DNA of 64,000 nt from Ailurus styani (lineage: Eukaryota > Chordata > Mammalia > Carnivora > Ailuridae), in NCBI GenBank assembly GCA_002007465.1, contig LNAC01000001.1:9547888-9611887 (forward strand), read 5' to 3'. Positions 13,905 through 26,868 of this stretch are shown here, one piece after another. How positions within the stretch are numbered: the first letter of the stretch is position 1; the number at the start of each line of letters is the position of its first letter. The notes under the pieces are model-generated. The model made no database searches. It saw nothing but the letters and a program-made list of their open reading frames with translations, and was not told the origin of the DNA. Made by a program: the position numbers and the translations under genes.

Positions 13905-14099
13905 GGAGCACGTGGGTGGCTCAGTGGGTTAAAGCCTCTGCCTTCGGCTCGGGTCATGATCTCAGGGTCCTGGGATTGAGCCCCACATCGGGCTCTATGC
14001 TCAGCGGGGAGCCTGCTTCCTCCTCTCTCTCTGCCTGCCTCTCTGCCTACTTGTGATCTCTGTCAAATAAATAAATAAAATCTTTTTTTTTTAAAAGAG
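13905..14099 (+). mobile_element. CAN-SINE (young, sense)
   Basis: A full element from cacgtgggtggctcag to (aaat)n and a T/A tail. The target-site duplication gttttattaaata occurs at 13892-13904 and 14100-14112. The GCCTCTCTGCCTACTTGTGA segment is of the mustelid type. Confidence 0.94.
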
Positions 14100-17092
14100 G
14101 TTTTATTAAATAAACTGAGTGCCATAATGGGGCCAACAGAAGGGGCCAGTGGCTGCTGTTTGCACGTCCTGCTGGGTTCACACCCTCAATTAATGCGGTC
14201 GTCAGGGCTGCCCGAGGAGGGGAAGAGGATCGTGGCGTGTTTGGGAGCTCCGAGAGGGCTCCTGCCTAAGCTCCGAGTTCCTGACTCTGGCCTCCAGCCT
14301 CACCTGTCACCTCACTGATAGTTGAGGAACATCAGGTGTGGGGTATGTGGGGGGGAATCAGGGATTTATTTGCCAAGGACTTAAACTCCAGAGCCTGGGC
14401 CTCCTTCTGGGTATTCTGGAAACATACATTAATGCTCCGTGCTTTGCACACGGAGGTCCTGGTTTTAGGTGTCCCGTGGTGTAGACCAGCAGCGACCATT
14501 GGAAAACTCCGAAAAGGTGCTGCTGTTACCCTCATCCCATGTTCAAACTGTCAAAGTGAGAGAGAGAGTGTTTAACAGACCAGTTGGTCCTCCTCACTCA
14601 CAGACGCTTCGGCTTTGATTTATGAACTTTTTCTCCCTTTGGACGTCCCGATTCTGCAATCCCAGAGACCATGCGATAAATTTTGAGCTTTTCACCTGGT
14701 GTTGGGTATTTGGGGGGCCGAATGCAGGGGAGGTTGGAAACAGTGCCTCTGGATTTGCTGAGACCAGCCATGCCTTGTCCTCTCAGTCTGACTTTCTAGA
14801 GATTTCCCCGGGACAAGAGCTGTAAGCTCCAGACAGGGTCTCAGGGGTTGGGAGCCGGACAGCGGCGCACACCTCTGGCTGGGTGGGGGTCCCTCGGGCC
14901 TCCTCACCAGCCCGGACTTGCTCAGCGGCAGAGCACAGGGGTGCTGTCGACGAGTCTTTGACATAAATCTGCTCTAACTGGGCTCCGGACATGACGGGAC
15001 GGAGCCCAAGAGCACGAAGGAATCTGTCCCGGCGCTCGTCCCCCTCCGGTGTGTGTTCAGGAGGAATGAAGAGTCTTTTATTCCAGGCACTGATGGACCG
15101 AGAAGCCTGGCTGCGGGGTTGACACCTGGCACCCGTCCCCAGTGAGAGAAAGAGTAAATTGTTTACTGCTTGGGGTAGCCTCTGTCCTGGGAAGACAAAG
15201 CCTCCAGTGTGATCCCTGAGCAGAGGAGGGACTCAGGCAGGGGACAGTCCCCCAAGCCACACTTCTCCAAGGTGAATATTGGACTCTTTTGGGGGGGGGG
15301 GTTGAATCAAAGTAGCATGTAAGTAAATGAAGAAGTGGTGGCCTCATTAATTAACTGGTTGATGTCTTACTGAAACTGTCAAAAAATTGGGATCATTCCT
15401 GCTCACTGGCTCCTTAGGCAGGAGCCCTCTCGGCCCCCATGCCTATCATCCCAGGGCTTCTGGACAAAGCTTTTGCTTCTCCGTCTAATGAGGGGTGACC
15501 GTTGTGGTCGGTACCGTTGGACGACATGAAACCGTGCATCAGCAGGTTGTAACACCTGGAAGGCTTGACTCTCACGTTCACGAACTGCCCCACTCACGCA
15601 TTTCCCTGGTGTCCACCAGCCTCGGGAGCACAGAGCCCCTGGAGCTCCAGTTCTGAACTGGGGGCATCTTTCCTTTCCTTTCCTTTTCTTGTCTGGGGGT
15701 TTCAGACTTGGTGTGTTTACCCTGATGCTGATCCTGCATGCCAGCCCGGGGGTGATGAAACCCCCCCCCAGGGGGACGGAGAGAGCCCTCTGTGGACAGC
15801 GGGTTGGGATGCCATGCTCGGTAGTAGGTCACAGCCAGCACCTTCATGAGTACGCTCGTTTAGTTACTGTAGGATCCTGAGACCTGGGCAGGGTTGAGTA
15901 GGAAACGAAGGCCTGCGGCTGCTTTCTTTTGTGGCTCCTGGAGCCATTTTCCCCTCTTGTTCCCAGCCGATGCTACGGTGTCAGCCCTCATGGGAATCTA
16001 CCCTTTCTCGAAGCGCCTCTGGAGGTTCGAGTGGAAATTACGTGCTGGAGGGGTCCGCGGTCCATTTCCAGCCCTGGCAGCTCTCTGGCCTTGGAAGGCG
16101 TGGAACCTCTGAGCCTCTGGTCCCTCATCTGTAAAGCAGGGGGCAGTGACTTCGTCCCGTTGTCGGGGTGGAGGGGGTGGCGAGGTGGTAGGAGCGGAGC
16201 TTGTAGGTCACAGACCCACGTGCTTGACGGCTAGTCCCTCGCATTAGGCGGTCCCACACCTCCTCTTGGGTGGCCGGGCCGAGCCACGTGCCCTCGGGGA
16301 GCCCTGGTTAAAGGAGTGGTCTGTCCCCTTCTTTCCTCCAGGACCGAGATTTCAAAACTTCCCTTTGAGCTACTGTTTAATGAGCTTTGGGTTACTGCAG
16401 AGCGGATTTTTATACCTGTTTCACAACAGGGATTCCAGGGGGCGAAGGCGGGTCAGTGGGTAGCCCCATCGCTCCAAAGGTACCGACGGGCAAATGAGCG
16501 CTTTCCCGCAGGACCAGGACCAGCCGGAAGTCACTCCTTCCAGACGCCGTGAGCAGGTGGTGTCTTGTGTGCCCCCTCCTGAGGCTGGAGCAGGCACAAG
16601 CCCGCGTGGAGGGGGCGTGTTAGGACTTCGCAGCGTCAGCATTTTTGCCGTGTTCTCTGCAAGCCAGCAATTGCCCTCTGCCCCATAGTTGAGGAAGGAA
16701 GCCTTATTGATTGCTTTCGATTCTGGCAGGGGTCCCGGCCGAGGTGGCTGGGGAGAAGGCTAGGCTAATATTTGATCTCTTGTCTCATCTTTGGCATCGA
16801 GTATATGGTGTGGGCAAAGAGGATGTGGAAGTGTCACAGATGAGTTACGGTCTTAGAGCTTTTTGTAAGAAGACGGTCTCTTCCCCATAGCTGGTCATAG
16901 GGGTGGTAGGATAGGTCAGGGCAGGATGGGGGGGAAAGCTGCTGCTGTCTGAGCGTGGGCGAGTGGTCTTGGCACAAAGATCTAAGTGCACTGCTGGCAA
17001 TCATGGTGCCCAGGAATGGGCTAGAACTCTGTAAGAGTTCTGTCAGTGCGTGCTGAATTGGAATAATAGAGGAAAAGCAGTTTAATGCCTGA

Positions 17093-17147
<55 letters not shown>

Positions 17148-17148
17148 T
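17093..17148. repeat. (TTTC)n microsatellite
   Basis: About 13 TTTC units continuing into poly-T. It lies at the tail of the antisense SINE at 17097-17345 and probably grew from that A-rich tail. Confidence 0.98.
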
Positions 17149-17345
17149 TTTTTAAGATTTTATTTATTTGAGAGAGCAAGAGAGAGCACGAGCAGGGGGA
17201 GGGCGAGGGGTTGGGACATTGGCAGAGGGAGAAGCAGACTCCACACCGAGCAGGGAGCCTGATGTGGGGCCTGACCCAGGACCCCGGGATCATGACCTGA
17301 GCTGAAGGCAGACGCCTAACCCACTGAGCCACCCAGGCATCCCTC
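17097..17345 (-). mobile_element. CAN-SINE with expanded tail
   Basis: An antisense element with a microsatellite tail. The target-site duplication atgcctgacttt occurs at 17085-17096 and 17346-17357. Confidence 0.93.
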
Positions 17346-17949
17346 ATGCCTGACTTTATATTTGGAGTTTGTGGTTCTTAACATGGCAAGTTCTGAAGCG
17401 AGTTCTCTTCAGAGCTGCCCTCCAAATACTTAATACAGCTTGGATTTCCAGTCCCCTTTATAAACCAAAAGATCCTGGTTGGGAAGTATTAGGTCAACTG
17501 TCATTAAAATGTCAATTCAGAAATGCCAGGAGCTTTCTTCCTGCTTCAGATGATACCTTCACCAGAGCGCCTGTGTGGACAATGCCTCCCTGAGAATCGG
17601 GGTGGTAGTCCGTGGACCGAGAGGTCTTGTTGGCGTTCTCACATCACAGCACAGAAGACCCCAGAACTGCCATAGTGAGAGGATGATAGACAGGGATGGA
17701 GATTTCTGGATCTTGATAGAATTACTTTTTCTTTCTTTCTCCCAGAGCTTCCCCCTCAGAGGGTTCTCTCACACCAGGATTCCTGTGGGAATCCTTTCCA
17801 TCACAAATAAGTGTAAAATCAGCAGGTCAGACTGTGTGCCAGACCCATTTCCCCTCATGTCAGGTTGAAAGTGATATTTTGCAAGATGGGTATTGGATAT
17901 TATTCCGGAAGGATCATTTCGCAGTTGTGCTTTCTTTGAAAAAGAAAGT

Positions 17950-18137
17950 CCTTTTTTTTAAAAAAAAGATTTTATTTATTTATATTTAAAAGAGAGTGAG
18001 TGAGAGAGAGCGAGCATGAGGGAGAGAAGCAGACTCCCTGCTGAGCAGGGCCCCCGACCTGGGACTCGATCCCAGGACCGTGGGTTCATGACCTGAGCTG
18101 GAAGCAGTTGCTTAACTCACTGAGCCACTCAGGCGCC
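17950..18137 (-). mobile_element. CAN-SINE inserted against an older one
   Basis: A poly-T start, gattttatttatttata, a GA-rich body and a head ending ccactcaggcgcc. It abuts the next element directly, suggesting insertion into the tail of the older copy. Confidence 0.88.
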
Positions 18138-18277
18138 GTGGGGAGAGAGAATCTTAAGCAGGCTCCACACCTAGCACGGAGCCCAAAATGGGGCTTTTTC
18201 TCCCCACCCTGAGATCATGACCTGAGCCGAAATCAAGAGCTGGACCCTTAACTAAAACTGAGCCCTCCAGGTGCCCC
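18138..18277 (-). mobile_element. Older CAN-SINE lacking its tail
   Basis: It starts within the body (gagagagaatcttaagcaggctcc) and ends at the head ctccaggtgcccc. A related flank (aagaaagtcc before 17950, aaggaagtcc after 18277) suggests both elements share the older insertion site. Confidence 0.82.
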
Positions 18278-18769
18278 AAGGAAGTCCTCATTTTACTGGG
18301 TTCCGTATACACTCTGGACTGGGGCTGAAGAGTAAAAGATTCAGTCCTTTGCATTTTACATTTTGGCCAATAGAAACAAAACCACTCTGGGTGTGAAACC
18401 ATCAGCGAGTGTTCAGCGGGGAGCATGCTGGGTTGCAGGCTGGCTTGAGGCTTCCCAGCAGGCTCAGACAGAAGTGGAACCTCTCGTGAGCTGGGTGGCT
18501 ACCTGGACGCTTCTCTGTAGGCGATACTGACAGCAAGGAGTATCGAGAAGCACTTCTATGTTCAGTGTCTGAGTTTGCCTCTAAGAAAACAAATGAGGTT
18601 TTATCATTTAACTTCTCATGTAGTTTGTACCAAAGGGAGGCATTTCTTGTTTGCTCAGATGGGCTGAAAGCTTTTCCTTCTGCTTGAATCACCCTGGGAA
18701 CAAAATAAAGCATCGAAGAGTTTAGTGCGGTAGATTTTTCTAGACTTCCCCTAGAATGAAGGCCTTTTC

Positions 18770-19090
18770 GTGGTGGAAGTTGATTAACCTGTGAACATTA
18801 TTTTTGTAGACCTCTTTGCACATCTGCACGTATGGATGATTTCCTTCACATTCGTGACCCCTATGCTCTTCTGGATCTAGTATAGTTTATTTAATCATTT
18901 CCCCTCTGGTGGGTGTTTAGGTTGTTTGGCAGTTACAAAAGAGGCAAGCTTTGCGCACACCTTAGTTGGTCGGCCACCTGGGTGACTCTTTTTCCGGGGT
19001 GGATTTCTGGAGCTGGACTCCCTGGATCCCCTTTGATGTCAGTGAAACTTCTCCAACCTAAAGAGCTTCATTTAGAGGGCTGCTGTCTTT
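18770..19090 (-). mobile_element. Possible decayed L1 fragment
   Basis: Words such as ggtgggtgtttaggttgtttggcagttacaaa resemble antisense L1 3' sequence. Weak match. Confidence 0.4.
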
Positions 19091-19589
19091 GGGGACTCCC
19101 CAGCGATTTGATTTTTTAGCTTCTCTGCAAGTCATTGGAGAGAAGTCATTCTGATCTGGAGTTCAGCAGAAAGGTGTGTTTCATTCCAGGACTTTGAACA
19201 AACATTTCCAGCGTGCTCTTTCCATGGAGGGAACACCAGCTGATAGTCTTACATTCCTGAAAGATGTCGCACCCCCTGTGGCGAGTGGCGGGGTGCTGAG
19301 GCCCTGTGATGTGGCTCCCAGCGTGACCGCGCTCAGCTGTGTTTACCCCAGCGCCACTGGAGCGAGTGCGGGGAGACTGACGTCTGAGTTTTACATCAGC
19401 GTGAAAACCAAGCACAGGACAGGGAGGGCCCTTGTGCGGAGTCTTTGTGTCAGAACAGAGAAAAGCTCTCGGTAAACTGGACAAGGTAAATACACTTAAC
19501 TAATTGAGAAGGCAGGTTTTCCGTGACCCTAGAAATAGATCTTTTTGGCTCTGTGATAGTGTCACCTTTGCCACGCCTCCCTTTAAAAA

Positions 19590-19745
19590 AAAATAATGGT
19601 GGCAAAGCATATATAACAGAATATTCCATTTTGGTCAGTTTCGAATGTGCAATTTAGTGGCATGAAATATACATTTACATGGTTCTGCAACAATCACCAC
19701 CATCTGTCCCCAGAACTTTCCATCGCCCCGAAGCCATGTCTCTCT
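19590..19745 (-). mobile_element. Ancient L1 3'-end fragment
   Basis: The words gtgcaatttagtggcatgaaatatac and ctgcaacaatcaccaccatctgtcc match a common old L1 3' segment read antisense. Confidence 0.65.
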
Positions 19746-22176
19746 AGGAAAGGCATTTTTGAACCTCACTTGGACATTACTTTGTGGTGACCCAAGAGTC
19801 TTCAGTTCTGGTTTAGCTTTTGAAGGCACAGAGCTCAGAGTATCAAACATTTGGGGTATAAATAGCACACAGCTCTGCTCCGGTAATTTGCCCAAGAAGA
19901 CCTAAATTGACACCCAGCTGGTAGAAGCCACTCAGCCCCCAGCCACATAATACGGGTGATGACATTAATTAGGGAAGGCACTTTGCCTCCACCTGCTTTG
20001 GTCTTCCCAGGCCACCCGACCACGGCCAGCACTTCACTGCGCTCTCCACCTCATCGAGCAAGCACAAAGGAATTAGTGGTGTTTTGCTTCTAGCATTTCA
20101 CATGGTGCAGCCTCCCTAAGTCTCTGAGGGACTTTAGCGCTGGAGGGAAGACACTGTGGCTTTCCCCAGACAGGCCTGGTCTGCAGACTTTTTTGCTCTC
20201 TCTGTAGGAAAAATGTGTATGTTTTGGAGGAAGCTGGATCCCCACCCAGCCCAGTTCTGCAAGACTTTCAGGCTCGGATGTCTAGGCAGGAAGAAAATGA
20301 GGCTCAGCTAAACTCCGGACAGAAAGAGAGCAACATACCGGTGACCTTCTACAAAAAAGCATTTTTCTTTTTTTTAAGTTATTCCGGTGCTCCGTACCCC
20401 AGGCCACTCCATCTGTTCTATAAGATGACAAGTCCGAATGCCAGCTCCCGGTACTCGGACTCTTTCTAAAAGAGTCCAGTCCCTAAAAGAGATCAGTCCT
20501 ACTGACCATTTTTAGTTCGGACCTTCTTTTGTGTCGATCTCTAGAGACTGGAGAAAACGTAGGGAAAACAAAACTGAGAACCCAACTCGGTCTCTCCTGT
20601 CTGTGTTGAGTGTATTAGGTAGTCTTGACAAGGCAATGAACTCATGCTACTAATTGTAATTAGCGTGAGGTCTCTGGCAGGTTATCGGGCTCCTCAGAAT
20701 TCAGAGGGCTTTGATCGCCTCTCGCTAACTGAGTTAGGGCAACAGAGGCAACTACTACCTACTCTTTAGAAAATCAAGCGAGGCTGGGCTTTGGAAAAAG
20801 AATTCTCCGTTGTTCTTACTTGGACTCCAAATCTCGTAGCATGTTCTTTCCCTATTCAGTGCCTTGGAGTTGCTAAGAAACTGCCATTTTAGGGGAAGGG
20901 TAATTAAATTTTGATTTCAATTTAAGGACAGAGCAGGCAAGGTTCTCTACACTCCTTACCTGAGTGGGTGCCCCAGAGCGGGAGACCTGCTGTTTCCAGA
21001 TCAATCCTGGCCACTCGGCGTGATTCGCGTCTCTGGGTGTTTTGCTGCCGAGAGAACAGCTTTGAAATGGTTCTTTGTGGCCAGTGCGGCTGAACTTTTG
21101 GGGGAGAAATACTCAGGAGACCAGTGTGTGCTGGGAAACCAGCAACTCTGGGCTTGATTAATTTATAGGTGTAATTGAAGAACCTGGTCTCCTTCTGATC
21201 CTCGGGATGCGTGTTTACCGAGCCTGTAGGCATGAGGCCTGTCTGCTCCCTGGACATTTTTTATGGTCTTTGCTATGTCAGAGCTAAAGTTGTAGATCTC
21301 TTATGAGCCAAGCATATTATTATGTCCAGAGGAGGACTGGCATGTTATAAAGTTTCAGTGGTCAATTAACAAAGATTTATTCTTTGTCACTCAGGTATTT
21401 TCTCGTTCTCAATAATTGCCTCTTGGAACGAAGCAGGCTGTTTGCTGCCTGTTTTTCCTGGTTGTGACTCCCAGTGTCAGAGCAGGACTTGGAGGGTCAG
21501 TCTCAAAATTCGGCGGGGCCTTCCGCCTCGGGAACGTGGACTCACTTGGGGCTCTTGACAAAAGGGAGTGAGAGAGAGAGAGAGAGAACTCGCGGGGGAG
21601 AGAATGTATTTTTTAAAGCACTTCAGTCTGTGTTTACTACGCATCGACTTGGTGGGACCTCATTCCAGCCAGGCAGCCAACTGCCCCATGGGCAGCAACC
21701 GCACCCTCTGGGCTCCGTTCCCTTCTGTCTCAAGTTGGAATTCGGCTCAGGGGCCCGGGAGTCGCTCCTTTAAAGGCGCGCGACCGGGTTCGGGTCCGCA
21801 CACTGTCCGCACAGAAGGTCGCTTTTCAAAATCGCAGGAAGGACACAGGGGTTGAGCTGCTTGTCGGCTCTTCTGTTTCCCTTATATTTATTTCACTGGC
21901 CCCGGAAAGAGAAAAATCTGTTTTCTGTAAGATCTGAGAGTTCAACATGCAGTAAGAGAACCTTGCCTAAAACTGTAAAACTTTCCAGGTTAGAGAGGCT
22001 GTCATTTTTTGTTATCACAGAGAGAGATGGGCCAGCTCTGAGTTTTAGTCCATAACCCAGAGGTAATTCATTGACTACTTCTTTTCCTATCAGCCTGTTG
22101 CCCAGAGTGTGGGGAACCCGAGCGGTTTGCTCTGCCTGGGGCCTGGTGAGGTTCCGGGGAGGGCACGTTAGCCGCT

Positions 22177-22206
22177 GGGTTGGGGTTGGGGTTGGGGTTG
22201 GGGTTG
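22177..22206. repeat. (TTGGGG)n short array
   Basis: Four perfect TTGGGG units with a preceding GGG, giving five G runs. It could form a G-quadruplex on the + strand. It is not the vertebrate telomere unit (TTAGGG). Confidence 0.95.
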
Positions 22207-23426
22207 CGGGTTCTTCGTGCCCACCTTCACTGCCCTGTTCCCGGGGCCCCTGGGGTGCTGGCCACGGACGTCCTGTCTGTGCAGGAGCTGCTGCCTGCAC
22301 CCTGCTCTCACCCCCGTGTTTCAGAAGCGAGAACTTCTGTCATCCCCGTGCTGCGGATCACCGTTCCTTTGGGTCCGACAGACACCAGGGAAGGGTGATT
22401 GCTGAAGGATTTGCGAAGAGGCACTGCTCTTTGCAGATGCTGGCATCCCGGGCCCTTTTCCAAGATGTTTGGGGCCTGGTCTCAGACTTGTTTAAGGGCA
22501 GAGAATAAGGTTGCAAAGGAAATCAAAGCCTGATGTGGAGAAACGAAACATGAGGCCTACTGACTTTTTAAAAACATTTTAAATAACATTCTCTAAGGTT
22601 TCATTTTATACTGAAGGCAGCTGTAATAAGTTTTGGAAGACGGTGTAAGGTTTCGATTACAGAGCGATCCCGACTTGCAGTTTTTGTACCAAAAGTGAGA
22701 AAGGGCGGAGGGACGCGGGGGTGGTTAGGAGGTTATTTTGTATAAGGTGAGAAAATTTGAAAGGATACATTCAGGACTGCAAGCGGTAACATTTGGTACG
22801 CTGTAATTTGCAAATGCAATAACATTAGACCATTGCAAGGGCTTTTTTTTTTTTTCCTCCCTTGGTGGAAATAGTCCGGATAGCAATGGAGTAACTTAAT
22901 GAGTGGAACGCAGCAGCATGTTGACCACAAGTGAAACAAGGCTGCAGCTCTGGAGTGGGCCCTGCCAGTCTCGTCCCTGCCGAAGGCTGGCGCAGGCCAG
23001 CGATGTCGGCCTTCTGAAAGCCCTCATTGTTCCCAGGGCATCATTATTTGGTATTACATGCACAATGTTTGCTTGTGAAACGATTTATTGGAAACAAGTA
23101 TGTTTAAGAAGGAGAACTTGGTTTGAAATTCAGTTGATCTGGCTTATGACATTTAAGATTTTATAGGACCTTTGTTTCTAAGAATAAATATTTAGGTCCA
23201 CTGTAAATATTTATCTGTGAAACACGCAGACACACGCACAGAGAACTGGAAAACGGAGCCAGGGAATGAAAGGATCCCTAGAATGCACTTCTCTGCAGGA
23301 AAGAGTAAACCACCTCAACATGAGGTATGTGTAAAGGAGAAGATTTTGTGAGCGCGGCTGGCAGTTTCCAGCCCAAAGGACAGATTCCCCTCCCACAAAG
23401 CATCATGGGAGGAGGCCTGGTGAGGA

Positions 23427-23428
<2 letters not shown>

Positions 23429-23495
<67 letters not shown>

Positions 23496-23509
23496 TGTGT
23501 ATGTGTGTA
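23429..23509. repeat. (GT)n microsatellite
   Basis: About 32 uninterrupted GT units, followed by imperfect GTAC and GTAT units. Confidence 0.99.
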
Positions 23510-25108
23510 CCTGACTCTGTTCTTGTCACGTGGATGGGGCTAGCCGGGGTTAAACCAGCCTTGCCCCTGCCAGCTCCAAGCCGTGTGCCCGTGGCGTCCA
23601 GCCGGCTGCCATACCTGACCGGGAGGCTTGCCGTGGCCCATGGCAGGGATGGCATGTCTGCCGAAGGGTGAGGCTTTCTGGTCATGTTTCTGGTCATCCT
23701 TGGTCATGAAGGGATCCTGGCTTTGAGATTTTCTGCCCACAAAAGTAGGACTTCTGGGTTCTCTGCTCAGCCTCCAGGGCAGTGTCAGACAAATGAATGA
23801 CTTCTTTGGAGCTCTGAAATCCTTATCTTTTTAATGTGAAAGTGTAGGTGTCTGTGAAGTGATGGGAGATTCTAGAATGAAAGGTGCTAAGAGTAACTTG
23901 CTAGCATTTTTTCCTTTCTTTTCCTTTTTTCTTTTCTTTTCTCTTTAAGTTTTTAAAGACCAAGCTTGTGTAGTAAAATCAGTTTACACATGGTTTGGCT
24001 TGTGTCCAAAAAAATTCCACCAGATAATATTTTAAGGCCCAAGTATAGAAGGGTTTTGATACCTATCATTCTAATTTGCTGTTTCTAGTCCAGCACACAG
24101 GAATACTCAGGTGCAGGGTGGAGGCATCTTTGGTGTGTTGGCTTAGCTGGGATCTCCTCCTTTCCCTTGGCCATTTCTTAAGCTGGGGGTTAAAGCAGGG
24201 CATCTACAGTGTGGGGAGACAGCCCGGCTGGCTTGTACGTGTCGGTAAGTGGGGGTGGGTTGATATGTTGGTGGCTGGCCGGATGGGTGATTGGGTGTGT
24301 ACAGCCCTTGGCCGAACTGCTGTGGAGGAAGATGGCAGTCAGTTTGTGATTCTAGTGGCTTTGTGGATGGGATCACGCCGCGGGCTGCTCTGTTAGATTC
24401 TTGAGGACACGCGCGTGCGGTTTCTCATGGACCTTGACCTACAGGGTTTCTGTAGAGACCCCCTCTAAACTGGAGAGGAACTTTTGCAGGGATAAGACGA
24501 GGGGTGTCTTCTGTTGAGAACTTGTTTCCTAGAGAGAGAGGCAAGGCAAGGGAGGGCGGGAAGTGATTGCCAACATACCCCTATGGGGCTTCCTTAAACA
24601 TGGCCTAGAACATCGCCAGGATCGGGGAACTGGGGTCTGTCTGTGTTTCTCTCGGTGCCATATCTGAATAAGGAGTATCTGCTTGTGCATCTAGCATCTG
24701 ACAGACGGTAACAGTTAATATATATTGAGAAAATGAAGGGGTGGATGGTGAAGAAAAGGAGTGAAATCCACAGTAAAGAGATGAATCCGGTTGAGTTCAT
24801 TCAGTCTGTCCGTCGCCTTGAGCTTGTGCTTCCGGTTTTTCTTTTCAAAACAAGAAACGGAGGTCTTCTCAGAGTGCCTTAGAGATGTTTCGGGAGACAC
24901 TGAGTATAGGAGCCATTTTGGTGTTCCGGGTGACCTTACACTTGTCCCTTGCCCGTGACGTTAAGCTAACGGTCAAAGTGAGTGTCTGATATTATCCCAA
25001 GTGGGACAAGTGAAGGGGCCCCCTTTCCCCTACCGTTTGCCTTTTCAATTGTCAAAATAAAATCTTTCCCCTCGTTCGGTAAGTGGCCACAGACAACCCA
25101 TAACTTGA

Positions 25109-25528
<420 letters not shown>

Positions 25529-25779
25529 TGAATCTGAAGGGACCCGCACCGGGGTCTCTGTCGTGGACGTGGGCGCAGGTTCTCTGATTTCCTGTTGGCT
25601 CTGGGAGAAGAGGAGTCTCCTATTTGATCGGCCAGGAGAGAGTGTGTTAGGGGATTAGCAGATTATTAGGCTCGCTAGTAAAATTGCTGCAGGGAACTGG
25701 GGGCGGTGGGGGGGGGGCGGGGGAAGGGCTGGTCCAGTGGGAGTCAGAATAATTCGACTATTTGTTGGTCCTGAGATCT

Positions 25780-25925
25780 CAGACGAGACACTGAGGCTTA
25801 GCTGCCCATCCGTAAAAGCGGGGATCGTGATGCCGTCTCCCCTGGCAGAGTCCACGGGACGGCGTGCATTGAAAGCGCTTTGTAAACTCCAGGCGAGGTA
25901 CCAGTGTTTACTGTTACGCCGATGT
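25780..25925 (+). mobile_element. MIR remnant
   Basis: The order cactgaggcttagctgcccatccgtaaaa followed by gaaagcgctttgtaaa is that of MIR core and 3' sequence. Confidence 0.6.
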
Positions 25926-26556
25926 CGACTTCTCTTAATGCAACATTAGGATCAAATTGGAGTAGCCATCTGTCAGAAGCAATTCATGTTTTCGTTTGAG
26001 AAGAAGGCTTTTAGCCTTGGAAATTCATTCACCTGCGGTTTTGACAGTAAACTTTAGAAAATGTGTTTGCACGAGTGAAATGTCGAACAAGGAAGCTTTC
26101 TCCTTGTATTTCGCATTTGGTTCCTTGCAAGTCCCCACGGAAGAGGGGACTTGGCGATGGCATCAGCCTCTTTAACGTGTAGATCTGTCTTGCTCTTCAG
26201 GACGGTGATGGCAAGCGGCAGCTAAGTCTACAACCTCTTCTTAGCCACTGCCTACCATGTCTCCCGCATGTAGGTGCTCATAGAGATCGCCCTAAAAAAG
26301 AACAGACTTCCCGTAGAACCATAGATAGAGCCACTAAGAACTCTCAGCCGATGAGGCATTCTCCCCGGCTGAGAACCCCAGTGGTCAAAGGGGCTGACTA
26401 AGGATGACCAGCCTGGGGAACCACAGGACCATTTGGCTCGGTCTTGATCACACCTCCATCCCTCTCCACTGGGTCACTTCCATGCCCCACCAGTTGGCTT
26501 ATTTTGTTCCAAGTGCACGACTCTTTAAAGCAGCTGCTTAGACCTAACGGAGGTGG

Positions 26557-26598
26557 TTTTTTTGTTTGTTTGTCTCTGTTTTGTTTTTTGTTCTTTGG
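26557..26598 (+). promoter_or_regulatory. FGFR2: Pyrimidine-rich tract upstream of IIIb (candidate intronic splicing silencer)
   Basis: The tract is almost all T with interspersed G and C, including TGTCTCTG and TTCTTT. In rat and human FGFR2, polypyrimidine-tract-binding protein acts through silencers flanking IIIb to repress it in mesenchymal cells. Position and composition fit that role, but assigning it here is inference, and it could also simply belong to the acceptor region. Confidence 0.45.
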
Positions 26599-26679
26599 TG
26601 GTGTGTCGGCGGGGGGACCCTAGACAGTGCAAAGTCCTTCCTGGTCGGCCGTTATATTGTCCTCTTGTGTCTGTTCCAG

Positions 26680-26827
26680 CACTCGGGGATAAATAGTTCC
26701 AATGCAGAAGTGCTGGCTCTGTTCAATGTGACTGAGGCGGATGCTGGGGAGTATATGTGTAAGGTCTCCAATTATATAGGGCAGGCCAACCAGTCTGCCT
26801 GGCTCACTGTCCTGCCAAAACAGCAAG
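26680..26827 (+). CDS. FGFR2: FGFR2 alternative exon IIIb (Ig III second half, epithelial form)
   Basis: This 148-nt exon starts [15 protein letters not shown] and ends in [10 protein letters not shown], with the second Ig III Cys in EYMCKVSNY. It specifies FGFR2b, the epithelial receptor for FGF7 and FGF10. It is preceded by ctgttccag and followed by gtaaca. Its length is 1 mod 3, the same as IIIc. The Met in EYMCK is Ile in the human protein as I remember it. NSS, NVT and NQS are potential glycosylation sites. IIIb products are one residue longer than IIIc products. Confidence 0.98.
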
Positions 26828-26868
26828 GTAACAATGTTTTGTGTCGTTTTTTGTCTTTTGTTTTTAAA
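26828..26868 (+). promoter_or_regulatory. FGFR2: U-rich element immediately after IIIb donor (candidate IAS1)
   Basis: The intron starts gtaacaatg and continues as T runs broken by G and C up to about 26866. The known intronic activating sequence IAS1 lies at this position in FGFR2 and recruits TIA-1 to help the weak IIIb donor. The donor here also departs from the consensus gtaagt. The function here is inferred from position and base composition. Confidence 0.55.

Noticed and set aside
22071..22508. 145-codon open frame
   Set aside because: It runs through the TTGGGG array, giving a VGVGVGV repeat; no gene-like features.
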